Shown here piece by piece: positions 44,039 through 55,946 of a stretch of DNA of 64,000 nt. Numbering within the stretch: position 1 is the first letter of the stretch; every line of letters begins with the position of its first letter. The position numbers and the translations under genes were made by a program. Under the pieces are notes generated by a model. That model saw only the letters and a list, made by a program, of their open reading frames with translations. It did not search any database and was not told the origin of the DNA. This DNA is from Climacium dendroides (lineage: Eukaryota; Streptophyta; Bryopsida; Hypnales; Climaciaceae): positions 28,625,345 through 28,689,344 of the forward strand of contig OX467089.1 in the NCBI GenBank assembly GCA_950106755.1. The letters are read 5' to 3'.

Positions 44039-44056
44039 CCCCAAGCGGCATCGCCA
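44039..44056 (-). other. Primer-binding-site-like sequence 2
   Basis: The minus strand reads TGGCGATGCCGCTTGGGG, resembling the TGGCGACTCCGCTGGGGA type used by some plant Ty3/gypsy elements. A 5' LTR should lie to the right of it. Confidence 0.45.
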
Positions 44057-45528
44057 GTCATAGGGGAAGGAGACTCTAGGATTAGTACAAAGTTAGTTCA
44101 AAACACCTACAAAACGTCAACAAAATACAAGAACTCCACAAAACATCACCCAAACTTCAAATAACCCACAAGAAATGTCACAAGAAGATAGCTAAGCTTG
44201 AAGGGACCCCAAGTCCTTTAAAAGAGCTCCAAAAACAACAACAAAGAAGCTTGAAATGCTCCAAAAACAAGGAAACTTGGCAACGTGGCCTAAATGGCCA
44301 AAATCCAACTAAATGGACCCAAATGAAAACAAGGTGGTTCAAAATGAACCTAAGGGGTGTTTTGAGAGGAGAATGGGTGCCCTTATATACTCTTCCAAGG
44401 GCACCCCCCTCCTCTCTTTTTCTACAAGGTAATCTTATCAATTAAGATTTTCATCTAATTTGCCCAATTTCCACTTCTACATTGGTTCAAATTCCTAACT
44501 TTTGGAGAAATGCTCCAAATCACAAACGGATTGCGCCATTGGCTTCAGAAGGTCATTTTTAGTCTAATGGAATCCCCTCCCCTTTTTCCTACGTCAAAAT
44601 CACAAAGATTTCTAGCGCTAACTAGAAGACCAAAATTGGATTAAAACCCAACTTTTGGAGATCAACTTTTCTAAGAAAAGTAACTAGCCTAGGCTCTTTA
44701 GTAGGTGTAAGGGAGTAAGAAAAGACCCCGCTTTGACCTTAATCCGATTCCGTATGCTCCCCGTACGCCGGTCAACTCCACGATTAATCTTTAAATTTGC
44801 CAATTTTGGAGGATCTTGATGGTTTTGCATCTTCTGACTATCGGAATGCCATGAAACTTATTGGAGCTTGTTATTAACATAAAAGAAGCTACCCTAATTT
44901 TTAGTGAGATTTTACCGCTGCTTGGGTAATTTCTAGGAATTTTCCATCATTACTTTCAGTGGTTGACTACCCGGAAAAAGATCTTTTGAAGATAAAAAAA
45001 ACCCAAGAATTTTCATGGAACCTCTCATGGAGTTCCACAAGGGATGTGCAAACTCATATTCCCGTTTTGCACATCTAAGGAGGGAGAATCAAATCCTGCT
45101 ATCTCCTTTAACTTCCGATAAAAAAAGGGAATCTTCCAAATAGAAGGGAATCTTGGTGAGCCAATTGCTTCGTTGGACTCCTAGCATGATTTCCACTTTG
45201 AATTACTGTACTTAAGTTGTAGATGCCCTCCTATGATTTGTCTTGAGTTTTCTTCACCTACAAGCTAACAATTGGAGTTTCTACTATTTTGCCAATGGAA
45301 TGGGAAAATTGAAACCTCTCTTTGGGAATCTATACTAAGGTTTTTACATAGTTCCCTTGGACCAATTTGGTTAGGATCTGTCACTGAAAGGCAGATTTAG
45401 ACAAGTTGGGCAATTTCTACTAAACATGGTTATTTTGTACAATTTTTGGGTTTCTACCCTATCTACATGCAGAATTTGGTTACAAATAACAAGAAATGCC
45501 TCAATTAGGACCAATGGTCATATTGGTA
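44057..45528 (-). mobile_element. Candidate 5' LTR of a minus-strand retrotransposon
   Basis: The block has no convincing ORF and lies immediately upstream (minus sense) of PBS-like site 2. It carries a TATA box (TATATAAG, minus strand, 44382-44389) flanked by the inverted pair GGGTGCCCTT/AAGGGCACCC. The distal boundary is unknown because the F unit begins at 45529. No second LTR is seen. Confidence 0.35.
44382..44389 (-). promoter_or_regulatory. TATA box in candidate LTR
   Basis: TATATAAG on the minus strand lies about 330 bp upstream of PBS-like site 2, a reasonable distance for R plus U5. Confidence 0.4.
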
Positions 45529-47126
45529 TGTGACATCTCCGTTTTGGTTATTCACTCTTTTTTGGGCTTTTTGTATATAAAACTACACTCAAAACTTTAT
45601 AAAATTCAAAAAAAACAATTCCGAATCATGAGTGACCAAATGAGCACTCACAGGTAGAAATAGAGAAATTACTAGAGTTATATTGTAGGGGCTTTTAATT
45701 GAGGTAAAATGGTTAAGGAGGAAATTTGCACTTTCCGTCCTAACCGGAAATTGGAGCCTAGAGAGTTGTCCAAAACGAATTTTCAAAGACTTTTTGTAGT
45801 ATCGGAACTAAATCCGGAATCAATCTGGAACTACTCCGAACTAACGGATCTAGAATCCGGAAATGTCTAGATTCAGAATAGAAGCCTAATACCGGGCGGC
45901 AACAAAGACGACTCCGACTGGAAGCGGAAAGGGCGGATTCGGAATGGGCAGATCCAGAACGGATCCGGAATTTTAGGAATTTCCAGAAATTTAGGACGTT
46001 CCGGAAATTTAGGAAGATCTGAAATTTTAGGAAGTTCTAGATTTTTAGGATCTGACATTGATCTTTCCGGATATCTCGGAGGGGTTCAGCGATTGGTTGC
46101 CTAGATTTCCGGGTTTCTTTTTTAGGCTTTTAGGTGTTGACTTTGGATTTTTGGTTAGTATTTAATGGCAGACAAGTTAGTTGTCCTGCATTCCATTCCA
46201 ATTCCATCTTAGTGCTTTCACGTATGTTATTTCAATTTCTTTCTTAATCTAAGTGAGTTGAGGTTCTACTAGTTGCACTTTGCCAACGGAGTTTTAGTTG
46301 GTGTATGCGTCTGTGTCGTATCCAGGTGCTGGAATAAGAAAGGGACAGAAGAGGAGGAATCTGGATCTTGAGCGATAGATCTCTTGGGTGTTGAGATAGT
46401 CGGGAGGGGATGCAATCTGAATAGAGGAGTGTGAGAGTTACGTGCCTTCAAATTGCTGGAACGGCAATCCGGGTAGAGAGGTAGAGGTCCCTGCGAGTCC
46501 GGAACCAGGGAGGTTCCATGCGGAGATAAGCGACCGTCAGAGAAAGGATCTTCCGCTACTCTGGAAGGTCTACCAACCTCCGCATCAGTATGTTATCTTT
46601 TCCCTTGGAAATCTACTCCCTTGAGTCTAGAAATTTGGATCCGTCGTTGTAGTAAGAGAAGTGTGGGAGTTTCTTTGTGTGACTTGTTTCCGGATCGGCC
46701 AATCCGGAAGCTGTGAGAGAATACTCCTCCCTCCTCATACAACTGCGTTGTCTAGAGTATGTTGTTGATTAGATTTAGAGTGTAGAGAGGTTAGTTACAC
46801 AAGTGGTGAGTCCCCACCCCTTTCTAGACCAAGGGCGGACCCTTTGAGGGTAAAACAGAGGTAACAAAAACCGTAAACTTGGAGAGACAGAACTAGGTTC
46901 CGGATGTGGAGCAAAACCGGAACGAAATCCGGAATGTACCAAGTTTCCGAAAAAAGGTAGGAAAGTAAAACAAAGGGAATTAAGGGTGTAGTCACAATCC
47001 GGATACCTCTAATTCAAACGATATCATACTAGAGTTCCCTAGAATGATAATTCGTGTCATTTTATAATTCGTCGTTGTAAGGATACTTATGGCTAACTGC
47101 GCGTACAACAAGGAGCTCTTGCAACA
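45529..47126 (+). mobile_element. Family F unit, internally deleted
   Basis: It starts TGTGACATCTCC, like family A, and has a TATA box (45574-45582). The final codons of an H-type ORF follow directly (FRIMSDQMSTHR-stop, about 45621-45654). Next is a region homologous to the middle of C2 (45655-46060), then an E-like tail (TAGTATTTAATGG…CAAGTTAGTTG), then the shared 3' blocks (CGTTGTAGT…GTGTGACTTG near 46645, GGTAAAACAGAGG near 46847). The best candidate end is …CTTGCAACA at 47126. The flanks TGGTA and GTAAT do not match, so that end is uncertain. Confidence 0.6.
45574..45582 (+). promoter_or_regulatory. TATA box of F
   Basis: TATATAAAA is preceded by CTTTTTG, as in the downstream box of family A. 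Confidence 0.5.
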
Positions 47127-49230
47127 GTAATTGGGATTCCCTTGGGAACTTTAAGCTCACATGAAAACCTTCAAACAGTATCATAAGTCACTGACGTGGG
47201 AAAAATAAAAAATGTAACCAAGCCTTGGACCAAAAATATATATATTTTTTTTAAATAAAGATAGTAGCACTTGGTTATTCTGTTTCAATGTAATTTTGAT
47301 TATTAAGCTCTCAATTAATCAGCATATTGAAGTTAATCTCCTTTCAAATCCATCCCAACTGAATTAATCCAAATAGTGTGAATATTATGCTCGTAATAGA
47401 GTTACAAAGGAATTGCAAAATGATCATTTATAAATTTCAGAAATTAATATATGTGATAGCAGTCATTAATATAATAGCAGGAATGGAATAATCAAATGAA
47501 TTATCACTTTTTTTTAATTGTTTTTAATTATTTTCTGAAATAAAGGCATCCTTAGTGCTTTAGTGAACGTAATACAACAAGCTCACCATTCTGAGGAGTA
47601 CATTTTAACCCCTTAATGACCAAAGCATCCAAATGTACTGTTAGAAAAACTTTGAAGTTGAATACAATCTAATGAAGTTGCTATGTTTAAACCATCAATT
47701 TTTCCTAGGATTGTTCAAGAAGTAATTTTTTAACATCTAAAACCCAATATTGAAAATAAGTGGTACTAATTTTTCGATGAATTATGAAATTCTTTATCTT
47801 ATCTAATTTTGAATGTTTTTGAAAGAAAAATAAAATCATGGAATGTAGATTGTTTATTACAACATATGCACCATTGGGATTGGCATATTTGAATTCCATA
47901 ATTATATTGTTAACAATTTAGTAGTTTGATTACTTTTCTACTACTACGTACTTACTATTTTTTTCCTACATATTGTACAATTGCAAATGATCGGAAATTT
48001 TTCCAGCACCTAGCCAACTTGATTATGGAAAAAATTCCATAGAAGCACCACCATTTTGGACCATTTTCCATAGAAAAGTCAGCTACTGCAGTACTCCTGT
48101 CCTATTTTTAGCACGGGCCAAAAAATGATTATATGATAATATCTCGCAATCCACAATGTGGAATTTTCTGTAATTTTTACCTAATTCCCTAAAGTCATAA
48201 TAATACAAGATCCTAAAGTTACATGTGTCAAATATAGGGTTTTCCCCTCAGATTTGATACTTGTACTAAAAATGGCAATTTTTAGTAGTTTCAATGTTCA
48301 CATAGTCATAGAACTTTAGGGATTAACTTCATATACTTCTAGTCACCAGTTTTTTAATAATTGACTTTTGAAAACAGGATTTAAAGACTTCACATCACTT
48401 TTGCAATTTAAACACCCATATGGTCAACATTATAATCTTTTATTCCTTAAGTGATGTTGTTTTGTTTTGTTTTCCTATAAGATGTCTATCACCTATAGTT
48501 TGAATTTGTTTAGTTAGGGAGAAAAAAAATCACTATGTCATCATGTTCCAAAATTTTTTTAGGTACAACACTTTAGTTCATTTTTGAGCCCATTGCATTT
48601 GAACTTCAAACATTCATAACTTCTTCAATTAAACTCCCACATATATGAAAATGCTTGGGTTACATTGAAATATCTGTAGTCTACCATGGATAATAATTTG
48701 GATAAAATTTTAATATGTTTCATTTCCATGGTTAATTGATTGACCTCTGAAATGGTTGATTTCAGGACATGTGGCCTAATTAACATGTGAAGGGGCCGGA
48801 ATTAGGGGCTGAGCTCTCACCCAACTAAGGGAAGCCCACTTCTAAAGCTCACTGATGCATGGGGAGCAGTGACAGAATGAGGATCTTCTTAGCTTTAATT
48901 CTGCAGTACAAGTTCCCTATTGTCTTGAAAATTTCGACCATTATTTCAGGAAGTGTACTAATAATATATGAATAGTATTTTTATCAATAATTTTTTTTAT
49001 TAATAACAATATATTTTTCATATTTGACTGATGAAACTAACCACTACATGCCCAAAGCAACATATTCATGTGTTTCGAAAACATAGAAGTTCAATAATAT
49101 ATAGAGAAATCGCTATTTCTAATCATTCAGAGTTTATCCTTAAACGATACCGTTGGCAACTAGTACAAGTGGTTACCAACTATGGGGTTTTGCAATTCAT
49201 CATTTATAATCACCCGTTCGTAGAAGTCAT
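47127..49230. other. AT-rich DNA, nothing recognised
   Basis: No supported gene or repeat family is visible. CACTACATGCCC at 49042 could be the left terminus of the CACTA element that follows, 190 bp beyond the transposase stop. A matching right end is outside the window. Confidence 0.4.
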
Positions 49231-52200
49231 TCAATTCTGCCTTGGTGCTTCTACAAACACACCTGTATTTTCTGATGCTGCTATGTACGTACCACCCTCT
49301 GGTGCAGCTACTCTAACTAACTCTAAGTCTACAACTTCAGGTTGTAGACTAGCATAATCTACATCGTTCCCAAAATCAAAAATTGTTGGCATTGTCTCAG
49401 ATAATGGATGTTCTCCACGTCGACCTCGAACATCTGTTCGACACACTATTTTCCATCTATGTTTCATAGGGTCGTTCGAAAGAAACACTTGTTGACAGTG
49501 CATTAGAAAGGCAAAAGAATCAGTGTACACCTTACCATCCATGCGATTGAAATTTGCAATGGTGAAGCTATACTGATCCCTAACAATGTTTGGGTACCGA
49601 CTATCACTGCTTGCCTTTACCCAATCACATAAGAGTACCGTGGTGCAATGATTTCGGTAATCCAACTCAAGAATCTCTTCTATGTACCCCACATATTCAT
49701 CCACATTTTCAATAGGTCTTCCATCTTGTACTCCCCAACAAAGTTGACACGAAAAACTAGCTGCTACACATGAATCATGTGTTACCATTCCACTTTCGGA
49801 GCTGTAGACATGAAAGTGCATTCTGAATGAATGCATTTGACGATGAGGAATTGCATACCGTTCTGGTGGTTATGCATAATGTTTAATGTTGTCATCAATT
49901 TGTGCACCCCCATTTTTTTTTCTGTCACCTCCGTTCGTAGCCAATCTGCAAAGGGGGGTAGTTCCTTCAATTCCAACGGATACCTTGGCATCAATTGTGG
50001 AAAATGATGACGAGAATCCAATCGAAAAGACTCGTGTGCTTCCCATCTTTGTCCCTTTTCAAGTACGTAAATCTTGAATCAAAAATTGTGTCAACATTGA
50101 AAAAAAATTTAATTGTAACTTCATCATCATTAAGAAAAACTGCAAGAAATTACCAATATCCATAGGTACATAAAAAAACCCATAAATCTAGTTTATGTAG
50201 ATTGCGGCATTCACTAGAACTGGCATATGCTAAATATGTTAGCTTCTACAGAAAAATTATTCCACAATATAGCATAGAAGTTCGCTTACTCTTGCCATGG
50301 TTGTAAACAAGCCGCGTTGTCCAAAACAAAAGCATGTGCGTAACTTCGTACTTCATCTGACATTTTGCGTTTTCTGTGTTGCTGTCTTGTTGACAACTAA
50401 GAACCTCATCATTCATGCGGACATCTTCCATACCATCCCAGACACGATGTGTGGTGCCATGATATTGCTTCATGTACTCTGTGTGTCGCAGCACATGGTA
50501 AGTAAAATTCCCTATTATGCTCACAAAAACCTCTTTAAAGAATAATAAAGTGACTCTAAAGATCGAACCCAAGAGACTCTATGAAGTGTTTCGTGTTACT
50601 AGATGATTTGAGGAAAGTTTCCCAATTCCATTATTCTTCTTTATACCTCTCTTACCCTTTTTCCCAAATACCGGATGATTTCCTGATCCTCCTATAAACT
50701 GATCCGGTCCAGACTAACACTGACCCGAATCAAACTCGATCAACAACCTACAAGAACCAAACCGAAACTCACACTTCCGACCGGATCTCGTACTACTTTA
50801 ACCGAAGAATTCCTTTCCTCAGCTTTTGTTTTGGTTTTGTTTAGCCTCTGTTGGCACTTCAGAGGGATCTGCCACTTATTTTCAGAGAGGTAGACACACC
50901 TCTCTTTCCGGTCTTTATAGTGATGGAAAGTTCACTAAGCTAATATATCCTCCTATTCTAACAGGATCCGGTTTGATCTTTCACAGCAAACTAGAAGTAA
51001 TCCCAGCCTGTAGGTCACACAAAGATCCCTTGTACGACCCTTACTTACTACAACGACCTTACTACCTTTTGTAATCCGTGCGAAACTAAGGTGGATATAA
51101 GTGCGTCGGCCCATGTCGCAGCACAGAGTAAGCAATTTCCCTATTATACTTACAAAAATCACTCTAGAGCATAACAAAATGACCCTAAAGATCGAATCCA
51201 CGAAATCCTGTGAAATAGTTAACTCTAACAAGGAGCTAAACCCAACTAACCCTTAAATTCTAACTTCCGGTTCTACCTCTGAAACCGGAACATCCAAAAA
51301 CCCACCGAAAAACTACGACCAGCATTTATACAAATTTCGGTTTCACTAGTTTTCCGATTCATCGACTAACTTTCCAACTCAGGACCCTGCAACTTCCGTT
51401 CCTAAGTGTCCTCCTGGGCGGATCCGTTCCGGTCCACCCTTCTGTACCCGGTTTAGTTTTGCCTCTGTTTTACCATTAGAGGATTCGCCGCTTGCTTTTG
51501 AAAGTGGTAGGCCCACCACTCCTTCCGTGACTTATAGAGGCTGAAGACCCACTCTCCTATCCGCTAATCCCCTAACTAACCCGGATCCGGTTTGGTCTTT
51601 CACAGCAATCCGGATGGTAATCCGGATCACAGGTCACACAAAGACCCCCCGTACGATCCTCTCATACTACAACGACCTTGATGCTAAATCCGTTCCGTAC
51701 GAAGTTAGATGGCTACAAGTGCATCCGTCCGTTCCAACCTCTACCGAACTCTTCCGTTTACCAACAATGATGGCAAGACCTCATAGGAGTCAGGACACTC
51801 AACCGAATTTCCCACCCAGGAGTTCTAGCGCAGCTAAAGAATCCCTCCCTATCCGCCTAGCCTAATCAACGACTTTCTTACCCGGAATGTAAAGCTTCTG
51901 CAGATGCTGAGGAACTGGAATCCACTCCTAACTCTTCATAACCTACTCACATGTACTTAGAACCGGAAACATACATCAAAGGGAGAACTCTACCAACCCC
52001 TCCGTACATACCCTCTTACTCCAAATCCGTGCACTCCTGCCAACACTCGGGAAGAATACACAAATCCGGATCAATGGAAAGTACGCAAGGAAATGCCAAA
52101 AAGAACTCTCCTAGTCTCCAGCTTAGAGCAAAAAGAGAATACATGATTTCCGCCTTTGAAGGCGCTGACAATCCGGTCCTACCTTATCCTAACCGGATTC

Positions 52201-52546
52201 CATTCCGGTTCCTACTTTATAATTCCTATTTTTACAACACTTCCTATTCCGTCTCATATGTCGGAATGTGATCCCACATGCTAGACCCATAATACTAGCA
52301 TAGGACAGAAAAATTCAAAAATTGTCTCCTTCAAAAGGAAAGTTTTTGAGTTCTCCTAGGAAGTTAAGGCAAATTAGGAAAACCGGATTTCCGGATCCGG
52401 AAAAATTTCATTAGGGCTAAAAACCTAAAATCCGGAACCCTAGAAAGTTCCGGATATCGGATGACGGCGCCGGCCCTAAACCGGAAACCGGATCCGTACT
52501 AGGGATAGGGTTTTGCCGCCAAAACCTGTCCCGTACATCGGGTCCG

Positions 52547-52554
52547 TATAAGAG
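52547..52554 (+). promoter_or_regulatory. Upstream TATA box of C1
   Basis: TATAAGAG lies 203 bp before the ATG at 52750. An equivalent TATAAGAAG is kept in the chimeric copy C2. Confidence 0.5.
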
Positions 52555-52749
52555 GGGGACTATAGCCGGCCGTGGGCACACTTATCCTCTTTCTTTTGTT
52601 CTTCCGCCGGTGTATTCCGTTTTCCTCGCTTCGTTAGAATTCCGGTAGACTGAGGGACTGTGTGAGTTGCGATCGTGCAGGGGTTACCGGAGTGACAGTT
52701 GTGAGCAGAGATTTAGGGAGAGATTGTGTGAGGATTGATCGTGAGCACA

Positions 52750-54852
52750 ATGGCTTCTAGGGCAAGTCGGCGGAAGTTGAAGGACTTGCCTGAGGATTCA
52801 GAGGACGAGGCGCCAGCACCTGTACCTCGACTAAAGACCATCCCGGTGATGAAGGTGGTTCCGGAGGTTCCGACGGAGGAGGACCGGCTGGTGCGCCTAC
52901 GGGAGCATCTCCGCAACATGGGGTGTGACAGACTCCTAGAAGTGCCGTGGGGAATCCGAGAGGAGAGCCTGGTTTCGGACATATTTCGTCCGGAAATTGG
53001 TATCTTGGATACCACCATTCGGGCGAAACCAGACTAGTGGATAGTGAACACTTGGCGGGCCGTCTACAAGTTCCGAGAGGCGCCGGACAAGGTCATGGAG
53101 AAGAATCAAGAGGTGATGGAGGGAGAGTTCCGGGCGCCCGCCAATCCGAAGGAAGGTAACCAGGTTTCCGACCTGGTGAATCCGGAGTACCGGGATGTGA
53201 TAGCGTTTCTCAACCCTATCCTCCATCCCACCAAGCCGCGGCGAGTAGTAGCGAAGGTAGCCTCCACCATCTTGGGGAGCCTCTAGGGAAAGATGATGAT
53301 GGACTGGGCAGCCATCATCCATGAGCTAGTCGGAGACTTAGTGCGTGCCCTCTGGTCCGGAAAGAAGAACCAGAGTCCTCTTCCGGCATATTTGTCTCAT
53401 TTGTACGCCCACCACTCTCTGCTCAAGGTGAATGAGGAGAGTGCGTACCAGGACCTAGTCCAACTGCAGCAGTACGGAGGAGAGGAGCCCTCGCCTCAAG
53501 ACGGACCGGACGATGAGGACACTGAGGAAGAGGAGCCGGTCTCTCTGCTAAAAAAAAGGAAACGGCAGAATAGGACGCCATCGGTAAGTCCGTCAGAGGA
53601 GCCTCCTACACCGGAACCACAGGAAGAGGTTTAGGAGGTAAAGACGGAAACCGGACCTGTTCCGAAGGGAGTCCAACCATCCTTACAACTAGTTGGGCCA
53701 ATACGACCGCACACCGTCGCCACTCAGGCTGAGGCCGGACCATCCCGGACCCGGATGATAGAGGTGGAGGAGAGGGATCGGACAACCATGCGATTGGGAG
53801 GGTCGCCCCTAGAAGGCATCTAGGAGATGGCTCAGCATCTAGTGTGGCGGGCAGACGATCTCTTCCAGATCTGCGAAAACTATGATGGAGCCCTCAAACG
53901 AGTGTGCCGGAAGATGGCACTAACCGATCGGAATGCCATTTTTCGGAGGACGGATGCATTGGTGGCAACGGAGCAACAAAACAACCTCCTCATAGCAGAA
54001 CAGAAGAATTTGGTAACAGAGCTAGGGGTGTTGCGCGTAGAAAACCGGACGTTGCGAGACCAAGTCCGGAACTCGGAATCCCGTTGTGTGGATTTAGAGA
54101 GCACCATCCGCACCTCTAAGGAGACAGCCCAACTCATAGAAGAAGACCATCGCTGGCAGATAGCGGCCTTGTGCGAAAGTGTAGTTCAGCTCCGGAGCTC
54201 TCTAGAGGTTCCGGCAGACTATATCAACAAGGCCCGGCTGTTTGAAACTAACCTCGATGCAGCCGCCAGCTCAAGCCGGGTTCCTATCGTCAAATGCTTA
54301 CTGGAGTAGGCAAGACGAATGGATACATCCCGGGCCGCGATGAGGGAGATGCTGGAGTACATTATGTCCACAGAGTCGGATCCGGCACCTCAATCTTCCC
54401 CGTCAGCGCAGACTTTGGTGGTTCCGGAAAGCAGCGATCTGGAACCTATGGTTACGGAGGTCTCACCGATGGTCCCGGTAAATCCAGAACTTTCACCACC
54501 AGCCGGAAGACCAGAAGGAGTGGACTGGGGAGCAGTGGTACCTCCGGGAAGTGAAGACCTGCTGCCGGTGACTCCGACCATTGACTTGACGGGTGCTTCT
54601 CCGGAAGTTCACGCCGGACGGACGGTACAGTCTTCTCCTCGTCAAAAGAAGACTCAGAAGGATGCGAGAGGGAGTTCGGACACTCAAGTAGTCGGGACTA
54701 GGAGTGTAGATAGGGACACCAGTATTGTAGAAATCCCAAGATGGGGCCAAAGGGGTCTGAATCTGTTTTCTCCGGAGGGTAGCTGGAAAGAGGTAAAGTT
54801 GGATCTTCTGAAGGACTATGTTCCTCCTAAATATCCAGATTCAAAAGAATAG
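52750..54852 (+). pseudogene. Family C transposon protein, five in-frame TAG codons
   Basis: This frame of 701 codons has no frameshift, TAA or internal TGA, but five internal TAG codons (53035, 53284, 53632, 53821, 54307). The protein starts MASRASRRKL, then an acidic stretch, MGCDRLLEVPWGI, and a PF20167-like region (WRAVYKFRE, FLNPILHPTKPRRVVAKVASTILGSL, DWAAIIHELV, PAYLSHLYAHHSLL). An acidic linker with KKRKRQNR (NLS-like), a long coiled coil (about residues 360-490) and YINKARLFE follow. The C-terminal third is Ser/Pro-rich with PEGVDWGAV, TIDLTG (SUMO-interaction-like) and a KDYVPPKY end. The C3 copy has CAG at the 54307 site. Confidence 0.82.
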
Positions 54853-54981
54853 TATACAGTAGTGTAGTATAATACCGGAGTCTAGCCGTCAAAGTCGGAA
54901 AAATAGGATCTGGAATCTTCCGGAAATCTAGCGGACCAGTAGGAATGCTTTGTAGGATTTTTAGGATGACGTTAGTCTTAG

Positions 54982-54990
54982 TATAAGTAG
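54982..54990 (+). promoter_or_regulatory. Downstream TATA-like box of C1
   Basis: TATAAGTAG lies 130 bp after the ORF. C3 keeps TATAAGTTGG here, while C2 has lost it. Confidence 0.35.
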
Positions 54991-55946
54991 GACTTTTAAT
55001 GACCTTTCTGGTCATTCACAACCATCTCATAGTTTCAGCATTGTACCTTTTGCGGAGTTTAATTCTAAAGTGTGTTGGAGTATCCAATTTCTTATCTTTC
55101 TTGTGTACGGTATATGTTTGTGAGAGGTGTGAGTCCGTTCTTGCGTTTCCGGGACTGAGAACTTACCTTGTGTGGCAAGAGTCGATGTTGTGAGAGTATC
55201 CGGATGTATTAACTTGAGGGGGAGATCAATCGGATGGTTCCGGCAGTAAGGTTAGGGTAGTACTGCTCGGATGCCGGTATAGCCTGCGTGTAGGATATAG
55301 CCCTAGGGGAAAAGGGGTATCTGAGATGCTGCTAGCAAACTTCCGTGTACGGAGGTATTGCCGGACGTGCCCGAATTCCGGATTGCCGGAATTCCTCGTA
55401 GAACAGAATTAAGCCCCGGCACAAGCCCAAGAAAGTACAAGAGAAACCAGTCGGTCGACAGGAGGCTCAGTGTTCGGTTAAAAGTTAGAATGTCGTTGTA
55501 GTTCTTGACCGTCCCTGTGTGACCTAATTCGGAAGAGCTTCCGGATTTGTGAGGTGACGGAACAGGAGGACACTTCCGGTCCATGAAGAGTTAGGTTGCT
55601 GTTAGTATTAGAGAGAGAGAGTGAAAGAGAGCATGTTTCCGGACACGGTAAGCATCCGGACGGTGGATCTGGCCACTCGTCATCCAAACCCAGGGATCCC
55701 GGAAGGGACACTGAAACGGTTTCCGGATCCTTCTAGAACCCACCAGGCACTAGTGTCCGGACCAGACCGAAAGTTCGGAATAAGCCGACGGAGAGAAAAG
55801 TGAGTGCTTAGACCGGGATAGCCTATGAAACTGTAATCCACAAGTCCTCGTGGGAACGATTCCGGAGCGGTTTACTCTAAAAAGGCCTTTGGTGTGAATT
55901 AGGGGCTAATTGGAGGAATACTGGTCCGACTAATCGCTACATCATA

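Larger units (their letters stand above)
52259..55941 (+). mobile_element. Family C unit, copy C1 (3683 bp), complete
   Basis: TGTCGGAATGTGATCCC at 52259 to GACTAATCGCTACA at 55941, with a perfect TSD TCATA (52254-52258 and 55942-55946). It is inserted, in opposite orientation, at the C-terminus of the A4 ORF. Contents: upstream TATA (52547-52554), a 701-codon frame (52750-54852), a TATA-like box (54982-54990) and about 950 bp of 3' sequence. It is the innermost and therefore youngest layer of this nest, and the reference for the other C copies. Confidence 0.95.

Noticed and set aside
42011..44056. One full LTR retrotransposon between the two PBS-like sites
   Set aside because: Both sites point the same way, no LTR pair is visible, and no RT, integrase or protease motif could be found.
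45520..45540. TGTCACATACC (minus strand) as the start of the 5' LTR whose PBS-like site is at 44039
   Set aside because: On the plus strand the same bases fit the TGTGACATC start of the F unit better, and no second LTR copy exists to support the alternative.
51114..51140. TGTCGCAGCAC at 51114 as a second copy of the B1 terminus
   Set aside because: It is the terminus of A4, with a different downstream sequence and its own GCCCA duplication.
52750..54852. Alternative genetic code or systematic TAG readthrough
   Set aside because: Related copies also have TGA, TAA, TGG-to-stop changes and frameshifts, and CAG is present at a matching site in C3. Decay explains the data.
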